From Karstenula rhodostoma CBS 690.94 (Eukaryota > Ascomycota > Dothideomycetes > Pleosporales > Didymosphaeriaceae): a DNA stretch of 64,000 nucleotides. Shown here piece by piece: positions 11,264-23,130 of this stretch. The stretch covers positions 446,844-510,843 of the forward strand of contig MU001507.1 in NCBI GenBank assembly GCA_010093485.1. The letters run 5' to 3'. The position numbers and the translations under genes were made by a program. Every line of letters begins with the position of its first letter. The first letter of the stretch is position 1. The notes under the pieces are model-generated. The model was not told the DNA's origin, did no database searches, and worked only from the letters and a program-made list of their open reading frames with translations.

Positions 11264-12113
11264 GGCTGCGACGGACGGTCAATCGTCAGTGACTGTGTTC
11301 GCAGCTTGGTGATGCTCGCGTTGTGGTGGAGTGCAAACTGATTGGGGGAGGTGTAGTGAGACAATCCCAGGTAACGTGTGCTTGGGACAGGGGACAGGGG
11401 GTGGGCCGGCGGGATTAGCTGGTAAACAAAAATTGCTCCAGGTCTCAGGAACAACAATGCCCAACGTTTCACGGCTAACCGGCTGCTATGCGACTTACAA
11501 TGACGAGATGTTTCAGCGGAAGGGCTCGCGAATATTGAGCGCGTCTCCACGGTCTGCGAAGAAATGAAGTGTCTCCTGGACGACGCACAAGCGACCGCGA
11601 CCTAAACACAGCCCAAGCGCTAGCAAGACGACGCGCGCGTCACTCTTACCGCCAGGCCCCCATTCCGTCCATTGAGCCCCCATTGAGCCCCCATCTCGCA
11701 AGCCTGGTCTTAGTTCTCATTCCCTGGCCTGCCAGCAGCTATACTGTCTGCTCACCACGCAGGTTCAACCCCATCCAAGCTGTCATATTCACGGAAAAGC
11801 GGCTCCTCGTTGACCAATCAGAACGCAACCTGCGTTCATTTTACCGAATCATTTTGGAAAGCCACCAATCACAGTGCTGCACCGAGTGCATTTTCGTACA
11901 AATCAGATGTCTCGAGCCGAACCTTGTACGAGGGCAGGCAGGGTTGCGCGCATTCTCACCACTGGTCAACATCACATATGCTGTATAGCGTGGAGCACCC
12001 GATTTTGTAGTATAGCCTTGAAAACATCATTTGGATAATCATCTGAAGATCAGGAGAATTTGGGCAAAGCCACACGATCTATGTACATGAAGAAAACTCA
12101 TTTGATGCAGTCC
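11264..12113. other. Intergenic upstream of the disordered-protein gene
   Basis: This 850 bp holds the 5' flank of the minus-strand gene and the 3' flank of the ZIP transporter. CCCCATTGAGCC occurs twice in tandem near 11675-11695. The open frames here lack recognisable features. Confidence 0.5.
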
Positions 12114-13281
12114 TTACGCCCATTTTCCGAGCAGAGCCATCAGCCCAGCGCCGAGCACCATGAGTGTGAATGCGCCAAGCATTCTCGAGACCGGCCCCTT
12201 CTGCATGTACGGCGAGAACATGAACTCATGCGCCATGAGCTCAACCAGACCGGTGTAGATCAAGATACCAGCACTGATAGAGTCAAAAACTCCGTTTGTC
12301 AGGAGCGTCGTGGCCGACCCGGGCGGGTAAGATGTGCGGACACCCAAACCAATAGCAATAGCAATGGGGGTGGATAAACCATAGGCAACACCCATTACGT
12401 ATGGCGTCCACCTCTTACTCTTAGGCCAGGGGACCATGGCCAGTCGAGACCCTAGACCGAGGCCTTCGAACATTTGGTGGAAGACAAGGACGATGTAAAG
12501 GGTGATGAACTCGTCGCCGGAAACAGCAAGCGTGAGGCCGATGAAGACGGAATGGAAGATGACGCCGAATTCGAGAATGAAGATGGCAGTGATCTGAGCA
12601 GCATACGTTTCAGGGATGATGCCGCGCTCTTCGAAATCGGAGCCAAGCTCAGAGTTGTCCGTATGGTCTCGCGTGTGGGCGAGATGGTCTTCACCAATCT
12701 GATGACCGTGACCTTGGTTGCCCTCTCTCACCGCAATCTTAGCGCGGTCCTCAAGGCTGCCCGAATCGTGAGGAGCGCCACCGTGTGCATGTGCATGTTC
12801 ATCGTGCGAGCGCTCTCCTCCAAAGTTGCCAAACCGCATGGTCATCAGCTCCAGGAAGAACATGAGGAAGATGGTCATTAGCGCAATACCCTCTGGCCAC
12901 GGGTAACCGGCAATGACACCAGTAAGGCATTCATCCCCGAGTGCTTCATTTGCCGGTGCCAAGAGATGTATAAAGGCAGTAGCGATGATGACACCAGAAC
13001 CAAAGTACTTTGCAATGAAGAAGAGCGACTCGGGTATGCCCAGCTGGCGGTTTCGCCTAGCAAATACCGGGAAGACGGCACCTGTCGCGTGTAAGCGGAT
13101 CGTTGCTATCCACGCACTTTAAGCAATACATACCGAACATGGAGCCAACCAGAATGACGAAGATGGAAGATATTCGGATGCCTATGCGCCCATCGTAGTC
13201 GTTGGAACTGCTGCAGCGGACCGGCGAAGGTTCCTCAGCTTGACGCAGCACGAGATGCGCCAGTTCCATGGGCAACGACAT
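12114..13281 (-). CDS. ZIP-family zinc transporter (Zrt1/Zrt2-like)
   Basis: Exon 1 is 13281-13134 and exon 2 is 13081-12114, with a 52 bp intron (donor GTATGT, acceptor ACAG). The product is 371 aa. I chose the ATG giving MSLPMELAHLV. No ATG-initiated alternative is better supported. The protein has about eight hydrophobic segments. The loop after the third is rich in His (HDEHAHAHGG, GHGHQIGEDH, residues about 142-189), the usual metal-sensing loop. The two ZIP signature helices are present: HSVFIGL at 226 and HQMFEGLGLG at 251, supplying the intramembrane metal site. Family members import Zn(II), sometimes Fe(II), across the plasma membrane. The gene is divergent from the opsin gene, with a 1.6 kb shared upstream region. 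Substrate assignment is by family only. Confidence 0.92.
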
Positions 13282-14902
13282 GTTCGCGGCGCGTGGTCGG
13301 TATGGGTATGATGTGCGCGGGTTGTTGGGTGCACGGTGTGTTCCCGAGTCAAAGGTTGAAGCGGGAGATGGGCAGCAGATGGCGACCAAATTTAAGCAAC
13401 GCCGAGCAGTCTTGTAACCGGGCTGGTGGTCTTGTTCTGCAGGAGGAACGCTTGGAGGACAAAGGCTTTAATCTGGGAACCAAGCAGGAGTACCGTGATG
13501 GACGGCTGGAGGCCTCTGTGCGAACCTTATTGGATAGCTGGGGGTTTGTAGGGAAGTCGGCATCGCATCATGACAGAGTTTGTAGGCGCGACCCGAGTAG
13601 GAGTACCATGATGGACGGCTAGGGCCGCTAACAAAAACGGAACACCGGACTTGATAAGCACATGAAAGCCGTCACGAGTGGGTGTAGGGGTTCCGAAATG
13701 GTGTGTGACAGGCACAACGTAACCATTTGCTGTTCAAAGAGGCGTGTGTGTGGCCTCTGTGGCGTACAGTGGGTGGTGCATAGCTTTGGTGGTGTTGCGG
13801 TGCGCGACGTTGGAGAGCAGTGTAAGCGAAAACGAGGCTGACGCCGTGTCAGCCGCAGGAGGTCCAGCGCGCTGTGCACTTGGCTGCTCGCACCGCAGAA
13901 GAATCGATAACCCGACGCCTGTTCCACTGTCCCGCATGGTTTTCCCACTGCGACATAGCATTCTTGCGGCCACGTAGTCTTTCTCCAGCGACATGAGTTT
14001 CCCACTGTACGCTCTTTGGACTGTCGCTATCGCGCTCGCGAAACAGGCGTCATGTCGCAAGGATCCTAGAGCGAACTGGGCAGATGGACGGGGCCGGCGA
14101 ACACGCTGTTAGGCGCGCAGTGTTAGCTGTGTGAACGCAGTCTCCACTTGGGTGGATATGGATATCCTGACGACGTGAACGGTTCGTGTACTCATGCTGG
14201 TCGCGCTGCAACAACTCGCGGCATCGCAGTGTCCGAAAAGCGGTCATACTCACTGGCCGACGGCGATGGCGATGGGAGCGCACTTGGTGGATGGATGGAC
14301 AATGATCAACACACTGGGGGCTTTGGGTCGGATGATGCGGGTTAGGGGAATGAATGAGTACAGAACCTGCTTGCTATATTGCGATCTAGGTCCAGGCTGC
14401 AAGCTGCAGTACAGCCATTAGCATCGGCATCGGCGTCGGCGATCGGCGGACATGATGGGATTCCGTAGATTGCCATGTAGACTTGCAGACAAGTGCCCAC
14501 TGCAATTCTCCCGCCATCAGACCAGCCTGCGTCCCCCAAAGCTTCGCAAAGGGTGCCCGTCCAGGCAGCTGCAACAACGACAGCCTCTCCACCGCGAACA
14601 GCGTCTTTCTAGCGTGCCGGCGGGCAATCAACCGTTTGACACACACGATGCTGCATTGTCCAATATGCGGGGTTTCGATCCGGTGCCAGCCAATCATGAA
14701 AGCACGCATCGGGCGGAGCTATGGCCAGTGACGTATCGATCCCCCTCCCGCACCCGCGCTTCCATGGAGCTCTGGCTGGACAGCTGACTAGTGCTACGTA
14801 CTCAAATAGCTGCCTGCTCGGCGTCCCAGCCGTGAATACAAGACTCGCACCAGCTTCTCTCCATCCACAACCCGCAGTCGACACGCCTGCACCACCGCCA
14901 TC
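13282..14902. other. Shared upstream region of the divergent ZIP and opsin genes
   Basis: This 1.6 kb holds both promoters. A direct repeat, GGAGTACC(G/A)TGATGGACGGCT, occurs near 13488 and 13601. Several GATC/CGATCC motifs lie near 14438, 14678 and 14731, which could be light-response half-sites (weak inference). The open frames here look random. Confidence 0.5.
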
Positions 14903-15952
14903 ATGCTTGTAGACGCTTTCAAGACCACGAAGGGCGTTCTTCCCATCCCTCTTCCCACCTCTCTCATCTCCTCCCTGACTGCGTCCGCCACCACCACGGC
15001 CACCGCATCGCACACCTCCCTCCCCACCGTCTTCCCGGACCCCATTGACAAGCAATTCGTCGGCGACGATGGCAAGAGGACGCTTTGGGTCATCTTCGTG
15101 GCCATGACCATCGCCTCGGCAGCCTTCGCGGCCTTGTCGTGGAGAGTCCCCATCGTAAGTCTGCTTCATCCCCACCTCGCTCTCGGCTCACACGTCTACA
15201 GCAACGCCGTCTGTACCATGTCATCACGACCCTCATCCTCATCACTGCTTCCATCTCGTACTTTGCTATGGCGACGGGCCACGGCGTGTCTGTCCACACC
15301 ACCATTGTCCGCCACCAGAACGACCACGTTCCCGACACTACCACCGAGGTGCAGCGACAGGTCTTCTGGGCCCGCTACGTCGACTGGGCTCTGACTACGC
15401 CTCTTCTCTTGCTCGATCTCAGCCTCCTGGCCGGTCTCAATGGCGCTCACATCCTGATTGCCCTCGTTGCTGATGTTATCATGATCCTTACCGGTCTGTT
15501 CGCCGCCTTTGGCAGTGAGGGCACCCCTCAGAAGTGGGGATGGTACACCATTGCCTGCATCGCTTACCTCGTCGTCATCTGGCACTTGGCCGTCAACGGC
15601 CGTGCCCAGGCCAACGCGAAGAGCCAGAAGGTCGGATCTTTCTTCCTGGCCATTGCCGGCTACACCCTCATTCTCTGGACCGCCTACCCCATGTAAGCAT
15701 GCGCCCTTGAGATCACCAACCAATGCTAACACACACAGTGTCTGGGGTATCGCCGACGGCTCGCGCAAGCTATCTGTCGACGGCGAGATCATTGCCTACG
15801 CTGTCCTTGACGTCCTCGCCAAGCCAGTCTTCGGTATTTGGCTTCTCGTTGCCCACGCCAGGATCCCCGAGACCAACATTGACCTCGGTGGCTTCTGGTC
15901 CAACGGCCTTAGTGGCGAGGGTGCTGTTCGTCTCGAGGACGACGGCGCTTAA
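14903..15952 (+). CDS. Microbial (type I) rhodopsin, probable light-driven proton pump
   Basis: Exons 14903-15154, 15202-15692 and 15739-15952, with introns of 47 and 46 bp. The product is 318 aa, the usual length for fungal opsins. Seven hydrophobic helices follow a Ser/Thr-rich N-terminus of about 50 residues. Helix C reads RYVDWALTTPLLLLD: Asp145 and Asp156 are 11 apart and match the proton acceptor (D85) and donor (D96) of bacteriorhodopsin. Helix G contains VLDVLAKPVFG, where Lys276 is the retinal Schiff-base lysine and Asp272 the second counter-ion. Keeping both carboxylates is what is known of pumping Leptosphaeria-type and CarO-type opsins, so pumping in a cell membrane is the best inference. 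No carotenoid cleavage or synthesis gene is in the window, so retinal supply must come from elsewhere. Confidence 0.95.
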
Positions 15953-16631
15953 GCGCTTGCTCCATTTCTCAAGATGGCTCAAATTGTGAAGGATGACGAA
16001 ACGGCGGAATGAATCGGAAAATCGGATTTACTCCTGATATTGCTTCGCGTAGCGGAGCTGTGGGCAATACGGGTATGATGGGGAGGGCATCACGGTTACG
16101 GGTGCACGACTGGCGTTTCGGCGACGTGCAATTATCTATTCGGAGTTCTACTGACTGGAAAAATCCGTCAAGTGCACTCTATTTCAGTAATTCTACTCTG
16201 CATCTTTGGCATATATATCTAAAATCATGCGCCTTGTTTTTGGCGAGCGGTGACACGCGGCTGCGACGCGTGCTGGCGACGTCACGCGCAGTCTCACGGC
16301 AACAGCGACATGCTCCCACACGAAAACAAACATCACGTTTCGAGATTAGTACCTATGGCCCGCACAACATATGACACAGCATGTGAAGCACCTGACAATG
16401 ATCTGGGCAGTGCCTGATGTCTGGCTGGTGCTGGGTGCAGGGATGTAATGGTTGCTGGGTGACCCCGCTTTCATGTCCATGTTTGGCAGGCTTGAAGGCC
16501 GCCCCTTCATCATTGAAACGCTCCCACGACACCGCCTCACAAGCTGCGCCTTAGCAAAATCACTCACATACTCTGCTACATCCCCTCCAGCTTCCGATCA
16601 CACCAAAAGCTACAGCCTTCAAACACCCACC
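15953..16631. other. Intergenic between opsin and RPEL genes
   Basis: This is the 3' flank of the opsin gene and the promoter of the RPEL gene. GCGACGTCACGCG near 16276 contains a CRE-like core (ACGTCA), a possible bZIP site. No gene is seen. Confidence 0.5.
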
Positions 16632-17181
16632 ATGACCGACGCAGCCATTGACGAGACGCCCATCTCGCCTACCCGCAGCTTGGAGCGCCGCGACAGCTTG
16701 GAGAAGCACCTCCAGCACCGTCCGGATGTTGCTGGTTTGTTTCCATCCCCAATACTACGAGAAAGCCTTATACGAACCAAACAGATCTGAAGAACCGACA
16801 CATCCTACTCGACACAACCACTGCTCCGTACGTCTGGCCCTCGCTCCCCTCCATCGCCACCCCAAGCGGTGGCCACGCCGAACAAAGCTGACACTCCCGC
16901 ACAGCGCCCTGCAAGCGAAGGCCCTAGAGCTCGAGCGCCAGCGCGCCACAGACAACCTCAAGAAGGGTCTCGAGCACCGTCCCGAACGCGACGAGCTCGT
17001 CGAGCGCAACATCCTACCCGACTCAAACGCCGCTCCGGCTTTGCTGGGCCACCAGCGGGAGCTCGAGAAGAACATGCGCGCAGACAACTTAGAGAAGGGG
17101 CTCCAGCACCGCTCATCTCCCGAGGAACTCGTGAAGAAGGGAATTTTGGACGCGGACGAGAACCCGTTGAAGGAGGAGTGA
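16632..17181 (+). CDS. RPEL-repeat protein
   Basis: Three exons, 16632-16734, 16785-16827 and 16905-17181, with introns of 50 and 77 bp. The exon phases join exactly. The product is 140 aa. It is almost wholly three RPEL units: LEKHLQHRPDVADLKNRHIL at about 22, LKKGLEHRPERDELVERNIL at about 67 and LEKGLQHRSSPEELVKKGIL at about 113. The third has RSSPEEL in place of RPxxxEL. RPEL motifs bind monomeric G-actin in animals. Small ascomycete proteins made only of RPEL units are common and their role is not established. No signal peptide or membrane segment is present. The middle exon is only 43 bp, so automatic gene finders may miss it. Confidence 0.88.
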
Positions 17182-17925
17182 GTCGAAGGAACGCCGGCTG
17201 GCTGGGAATTTTGTAGGGCACTCCAGAACATGAACTATACGAGACGATGGGCTGTCAGGCGTTTCTGGGCACGGTGGAATATGCGAGCCAATTGGACTGC
17301 ATTGTCTGGTGTGCAGGACTGGACAGGTAGTCTGGTTCTGGCTCTCGCTTCACCTCGCGGCACGCCAGTAGTTTGCATTTGGAGTAGATATTCGGTTTTA
17401 CAGTTAACATGCATTATATATAGGAGCCACTGCAAGCATCTCTTCCAAACATACATGCAGCTCGGTAAAGCCTCACTGCAGGTGCAGAACGAATACTCGA
17501 GCACATGGCGTACCCAGATCGAGCCTTGACTCCTTGTAGGCTTTAACTTCCGTTTGGACGATGTCGCAAGCATGCATATATAAACGCGCCGCAAAGCGAG
17601 GTATTCGGAACCCGAGTGCGCGGAGAAGGGGAGGGTATGTCGACATCCCAGAGGCAGGAGCATGGAAGGTGCTTTGGCTTAGAAACACGGCAGTCGCCCG
17701 TTCAGCCTCTTCAGTCACGATCTCCGGCGCAGTCCCTCTCGCCTTTCTTAACATCAGGCGATCCAGTACTAATAGTTGCTCATCAGACAAGAGCATGCAT
17801 GTTGTTCGAATGTCAAAAAGCACTTTCAATTAAGACGGTAGACTACGTAGCGACTGACACGTTGCTGGGAGTATACACCTCTCTGCAAACGCTTGCTCAC
17901 ATCACTGCCTTAGAGTATTTACCGC
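17182..17925. other. Intergenic between convergent RPEL and transporter genes
   Basis: The segment holds the 3' ends of both neighbours. A minus-strand open frame (17473-17829) has no recognisable feature and I do not call it a gene. Confidence 0.5.
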
Positions 17926-19750
17926 CTAAGCAGCGACCTCTTTGCGCTCCTCACGCACAGCCTCCTTCTGGTCAATGTCGATCGTACCAGCGGCAGCGTG
18001 CACCTCGCGGTCTTCCTCGATGCGCTTGATGAGCTCCGTCACGCCAAACAAGTCGTCCATCTTCTCGAGCGACAACCCCTTGGTCTCGGGGATGAAGAAC
18101 CACACGAAGAAGAACATGGAGAAGCAGAAGCAGGCGTAAATGAGGAAGGCACTGTCATATTGTTAGTCGTATGCCTTTCGAGCAATGTCGAGACGAGGCA
18201 ACTTACCCATATCCGTTTGCGCCTACAGTAGCCAGCATATTCGGCGTAGCCCTCGCGACGACGAAATTGAACAGCCACTGCGTCGCAGCTGCGATAGCCA
18301 CGTTGAGCGACCGCAACCGCGCCGCTGGAATCTCCGACACGTAAATCCAGCACACGGGACCCCAGCCCCACTGGAAGAACCCGGCGAACAGAAAGATGCA
18401 CACCAGCGCGAAGTAGCCAGCAGGCGGCACGGATTGACCCGCAACAGGCGGGTCGATGCGCACGTACAAGCCGATGTACAACATGGAGCAGCCCTGCGCG
18501 ATGGACGTCCACAACAGCGACTTTCGGCGACCGAGCGAGTCAGCGGCGAAGAGGAGAAAAGCAGCACACGTAACCATCTTGACGACTCCGTAAATTCCGG
18601 TCGCAAAGAGATTTGTGGACGTTCCGACGAGGCCGAGGTTCTTGAAGATCTGCGGAGCGTAGTAGTTGATCGCGTTGGTACCGGTCATCTGCTGGCAAAT
18701 CATCAGACCGATTGAAATCAATGCGCGCTTCCTGTTGCCAGGAATCGTGAACATCTCGCGGAGCAGATCCTTGAGGGTTGCTCCTCCAACGAGCATACGC
18801 TCGTGTTCCAATTGATCACTAATATCCTTCAATTCGCCCCTAACGTAAGGGTGATCAGCTGGTAGATTTCGAATGCGCGAGAGCACTTTGGTCGCGTCTT
18901 CCCAGCGGTCGGCTTTTGCAAGCCATCGAGGCGATTCCTTGTTCAGAAGCATGCAAATGACAAGGATAACGGCAGGTAGGGCCTGCATTGCGAGCGGCAC
19001 AATGTATGTAGATTCGCCTTTCAGGTTCAGAATGGACCCGTAGTTAACCCAGAACGCGAGCATGGTTCCGCATGCGATGAAGAGTTGGTAGATGCCCGTA
19101 AGACCGCCACGGATGGCACGTGGTGCGTTCTCTGCGATGTAGAGTGGGACAACCATCGAGGCTCCGCCGACACCGACGCCAGCGACGCAACTGTAGGAAC
19201 CATAAGCCGAGTTTACGGGGAGATTTCAGGGGAATTATCACTTACCGACCAACGTACATGGACGCAATACTTCCGAAACTGCAAGATTGGATCACGCAAC
19301 CGACAACGGTAAGAAAACCGTTGAAGATCAGAGCGTTCTTTCGTCCCCATTTGTCTGCAATCCAAGACGAGAGGAAACACCCGAAGAAGCATCCAGCTTG
19401 AAGGGTGGATGCGATATTCGCAGACAAGTCAGCGTTGTGCTTCTTGAACTTCGGGTCGGAAGAAAGCCCGTATTTTCTACCCAAGCAAGCAGTCAGCCTC
19501 ATCCGATTTCATCTGCCAATGTTGGAGGCGGGTGTACATACGCCATGAACGCGGGCAATGTCAGCACACCGCCAATAGTACCGATATCGAAGCCGAACAG
19601 CATGCCACCGAAGCATGCCGAACAGGCCATCATGAAGGTACGCCATCCGTAGATTTGCGGGGGATCCTCCTTCATGGCATCGTTCTTGACGATCTTGTAG
19701 AGGAAGCGCGCGCCGGGGCCGGCACCTGCTGTGATGGGGTTGGTAGACAT
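17926..19750 (-). CDS. MFS sugar-porter permease (hexose/quinate type)
   Basis: Four exons, 19750-19542, 19476-19246, 19190-18207 and 18151-17926, with introns of 65, 55 and 55 bp. All phases join. The product is 549 aa with about 12 membrane helices. Sugar-porter signatures are present: [11 protein letters not shown] in helix 1, DKWGRKNAL in the helix 2-3 loop, [17 protein letters not shown] with APRAIRGGL after it, KESPRWLAK before the central loop, [14 protein letters not shown] in helix 7, [10 protein letters not shown], and [16 protein letters not shown] at the end. The protein should carry a hexose or quinate-like solute with protons across the plasma membrane. The substrate cannot be read from sequence. 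No catabolic cluster surrounds it. Confidence 0.92.
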
Positions 19751-21201
19751 GATGTCGACTGTTCAATTATGCGCTACTTCTCTGAAGCCACACGAAAAAG
19801 AAGACGAAGCAACAAGTCTCAGTGACAATGAGTCCCTCAACAAAGTGGACCCGATGAAGTGGAAAGGCACTGGAAGAAAGCAGCGACTGGGCCTCAGAAG
19901 ACAGACCGCTTTAATTAAGTACGATTGATTAAGCACGACCAACCTCGTATATACACCTCAACACCCTGGCCCAAGCGCCTATCTTGGAAGGATTACCAGC
20001 TGCACGCCCCGAGCCATGAACACCACATCGCCCAGACCGTGGCCCGCACCCAGTTCCAGCGTGATTCCTCCACTTAAATCTCTCCACACCGCGGGCGCCG
20101 TCTCCAGGTCTTCCCCAGCTTTCAGGTCCGCCGCCCGCTCCGTCGACCGCCCTACGTCGCGGCGCACATCCCGGCACGTCACTGGTGGAGAAATCGTGCA
20201 ACCTCCTCCGGCATGGCATTGCCAAGTAAAGACCGGTGGGATTCTGGCATGCGTCCACTAGACGTTGCGGTAGGCCAAACCGCTCGTTGGGACGACCATA
20301 TCAAGGCGTGCACGGCGTGAGAGTCCGGGGCTATGAAAGCTGGGGTAGGCCCGCGCTTTACCCGTGTGGGAACGCTACGATGAGCCCCATTGATTTACCC
20401 GTCGAATGAGGGCCTGCCGCTCGGGGGAGTGGAGGGCCCCACGGCGTCGGCGATGATGGCTCGATATAGTTTTATGTCCGTTTCTTTGCGGTACAGTTCG
20501 ATTGTATGCAGCGGAGCGATGGATCTAAATGTGTTGATATCTCGTCTGATCGGGATCTGTGTTGTGGGTAGGTCTCCTAGCTATCGAAGCATACCTAGTA
20601 AGTAATACACTTTTTCTTTGGATACATTTTAAAACTCCTAACCGTATCTAACTCTGACTCTGTTTCTTACCCTAAACCTAGATATTCTAACTCTATATAG
20701 ATTACACTAAGTTCACCACTATACCTAGATAGAGAGGACTTTGGGAGACCTGCTCGCGAATGAGATCCGTCCGATCACCCTTCAGGCTGTTCTTCGGGAT
20801 GTGGAGTGTACTGTAGTCTCCACGCCTTTTCAACCGCAGGTATTATAGGTGAGGAGTAACCAAAAATAGGCGTGTATAGACTGATCGAGGATCGCATACA
20901 TCCAGGCGAGAATGTCGCAGATAATGGCCAGAACCTGCGTCCCAACGCCACCACTACACCATTCGATCCTACACAAGCTCTGCAGTTGGTTCTCGCATCA
21001 GCACGACGTCCAGAAAAAACGAATCGGCGACCCAAGATAATCGCCAGCCTTTGTATCGCGGCCTGTGATTCGGCTCTCGGGAGAACACTAACCCCTCGGT
21101 GGCCTGTCTTACGAGTACGAGACAACAAACAAACGCCACTTCGTGTCGTAGAAGCTTATCGCGACCTGCTTCGGTCGTTATCCCCATCCTTACGAGAAAC
21201 A
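19751..21201. other. Long intergenic region with possible decayed minus-strand gene
   Basis: Two minus-strand frames look protein-like. One, about 20418-20590, contains IPIRRDINTFRSIAPLHTIE and ends at a TAA. The other, 19979 to about 20220, contains LSGGITLELGAGHGLGDVVF, reminiscent of a methyltransferase glycine-rich loop. They are in different frames and are interrupted by stops. They may be pieces of one broken gene. From 20610 to 20750 the DNA is AT-rich with TpA excess, as in RIP. No intact gene is supported. Confidence 0.4.
19979..20220 (-). pseudogene. Possible gene remnant with a Gly-rich loop
   Basis: The frame ends at the stop beginning at 19981 and reads through VWRDLSGGITLELGAGHGLG. 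The ELGAGxGLG part resembles the SAM-binding loop of class I methyltransferases, but no later motif follows. Without an upstream start or splice partner it is a weak call. It could equally be chance in GC-rich DNA. Confidence 0.25.
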
Positions 21202-23130
21202 ATGTCAGCGAAAGTTGCAAACGCAAACCGTTCCTTTCCCCTCCACCCCTTCCATTCCAACCCGCTGCAGTCCCGCGAAGATGTTGTTGCTGCCGTCGCG
21301 TCACTGCTCGAGCCCCTCCATGGTGGGGCATCCCCAAAACATGCCCTGGTGAAAGTTGGATCGACAGGAACAAGATTCGATGAGACGGCCGCACAGGTAG
21401 AGGGCTATGCACGACCGCTGTGGGCACTTGCACCGCTGCTCGCCGGCGGCAGCACCTACGCTGGCACAGACAAATTCGTCGCAGGTCTGGTTGCGGGGAC
21501 CGACCCCGAGAGCGAAGAGTTCTGGGGATACATGGAAGACCAGGACCAGCGCATGGTCGAGGCGTGTCCCATCGGATACACGCTTGCCATTGCACACAAG
21601 GACTTCTGGGACCCGCTCACCGATGCGCAGAAGAAGAACGTGGAGACGTGGCTCGGCAGCATGAATGACAAAGACATGCCCAACACGAATTGGCTGTGGT
21701 TCCGCGTGTTTGCAAATCTGGGACTTGCGGCCAACGGCGCCAAGTGGGACAAGGAGAGGATGGCAAAAGACATCAAGCAGCTGAATACCTTTTATCGCGG
21801 CGATGGCTGGAGCAACGACGGGCCCGAGGGATATCGCCAGATGGACTACTACTCCGGCAGCTTCGCCATCCAGTATCTGCAGCTCCTCTACGCAAAACTC
21901 GCCGCAGACACGGATCCCACCCAGGCAGAAGAATACAAGTCCCGCGCGCGACAGTACGCCCTCGACTTCGTGCACTACTTCGACCCAGAAGGCCGCGCCA
22001 TCACGTTCGGCCGCTCCCTCACCTACCGCTGGGCCATGGCCGCCTTCTGGGGGTCCGTCGTCTTCGCCGACGTCGAGCTCCCCGCGCCCCTCTCCTGGGG
22101 CGTCGTCAAGGGCATCTGGCTGCGCAACCTCCGCTGGTGGACGACGCAGCACGACATCTTTCAGCCCAACGGCCTCCTCTCCATCGGCTACTCGTACCCA
22201 AACATCTACCTCGCCGAAAACTACAACTCCCCGGGCTCCCCCTACTGGTCCATGCTGGCCTTCGCGCCCCTCGCCCAACCCGCCTCCCACCCCTTCTGGC
22301 TCGCAAAAGAACACCCCCGCCACATCGCAGTCCGCAGCGCAGGCCACTCCTTCCTCCTCTCCTCCGGCCAATCCTGCCACTACCCCCTCAAAAACACCCA
22401 AGCCAAATACGGCAAATTCGCATACTCCTCCGCCTTCGCATACTCGGTATCAACAGGGTCCTACACCCTCGAGCAGTTCGTCCCAGAGTCCGCCCTCGCG
22501 CTCTCCGACGACGCCGGCGAGATTTGGAAAATGCGCCGCGCACTCGCCGCCGACTCGCAGATAGAAACCCACGACGACAACCCCGTCCTCGTCTCGGAAA
22601 TGAACCCCTGGCCCGACGTCGACGTCCGAACTTACCTCGTCCCTCCCGCGGAGGACTCCCCAAGCTGGCACATCCGCGCCCACCGCATCCGCACCGCGCG
22701 CGCCCTGCGCTCCGCCGAGGGCGCCTTCGCCGTCTACGGATCCCGCGCCGCCGACGGCAGAAACCTAGTCAACCTCGACGGCTCCGTCGCGCTCGACGCG
22801 TCTATCCCCGAGGGCTGCACCGCGGACGCGACGGCTGCGTTTGCGGTGTCCCCACGCTCCGGCGCCGTGGGTATTGTAGAGCTGCTCCAGCAGGAGAGGA
22901 AGGGGAGTATACTCCTCGCCGATGCGAATAGTAACCTCGAGCATGCGCGCACGGTGCTGCCGACGGTGCAGGGTGTGCTGGATGGGGGGACAACGACGTG
23001 GTATGTGTCTGCGGTGTTTGCGGTGCCGGCTAGTGTGGAGGGGTGGGAGGGGAGTTGGGAGGAGGGGTGGGGGAGGAGGCCTGTGGTGCCGGCGTGGTTG
23101 AGGAGTAAGATTGAGAAGCAGGAAGAGTAG
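21202..23130 (+). CDS. DUF2264 protein, probable carbohydrate-active alpha/alpha barrel
   Basis: Single exon, 642 aa. It starts at the first in-frame ATG (context AACAATGTC). The whole length matches the DUF2264 family found in bacteria and ascomycetes. Landmarks are [20 protein letters not shown] at about 53, [15 protein letters not shown] at about 100, [15 protein letters not shown] at about 160, [20 protein letters not shown] at about 200, [19 protein letters not shown] at about 257 and [14 protein letters not shown] at about 338. The family's conserved acids and Trp/Tyr-rich stretches suggest a polysaccharide-processing barrel, but no activity is established. No signal peptide is seen, so it is probably cytosolic. 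Codon use is strongly C-ending in the central part and shifts to G-rich at the 3' end. Confidence 0.9.
   Translation: MSAKVANANRSFPLHPFHSNPLQSREDVVAAVASLLEPLHGGASPKHALVKVGSTGTRFDETAAQVEGYARPLWALAPLLAGGSTYAGTDKFVAGLVAGTDPESEEFWGYMEDQDQRMVEACPIGYTLAIAHKDFWDPLTDAQKKNVETWLGSMNDKDMPNTNWLWFRVFANLGLAANGAKWDKERMAKDIKQLNTFYRGDGWSNDGPEGYRQMDYYSGSFAIQYLQLLYAKLAADTDPTQAEEYKSRARQYALDFVHYFDPEGRAITFGRSLTYRWAMAAFWGSVVFADVELPAPLSWGVVKGIWLRNLRWWTTQHDIFQPNGLLSIGYSYPNIYLAENYNSPGSPYWSMLAFAPLAQPASHPFWLAKEHPRHIAVRSAGHSFLLSSGQSCHYPLKNTQAKYGKFAYSSAFAYSVSTGSYTLEQFVPESALALSDDAGEIWKMRRALAADSQIETHDDNPVLVSEMNPWPDVDVRTYLVPPAEDSPSWHIRAHRIRTARALRSAEGAFAVYGSRAADGRNLVNLDGSVALDASIPEGCTADATAAFAVSPRSGAVGIVELLQQERKGSILLADANSNLEHARTVLPTVQGVLDGGTTTWYVSAVFAVPASVEGWEGSWEEGWGRRPVVPAWLRSKIEKQEE

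Noticed and set aside
11569..11988. Plus-strand 139-codon frame in the intergenic region
   Set aside because: No splice partners, domains or signal peptide; its composition resembles non-coding DNA.
13293..13622. Plus-strand 109-codon frame upstream of the ZIP gene
   Set aside because: It has random composition with no homology signs, and it lies in the shared promoter region.
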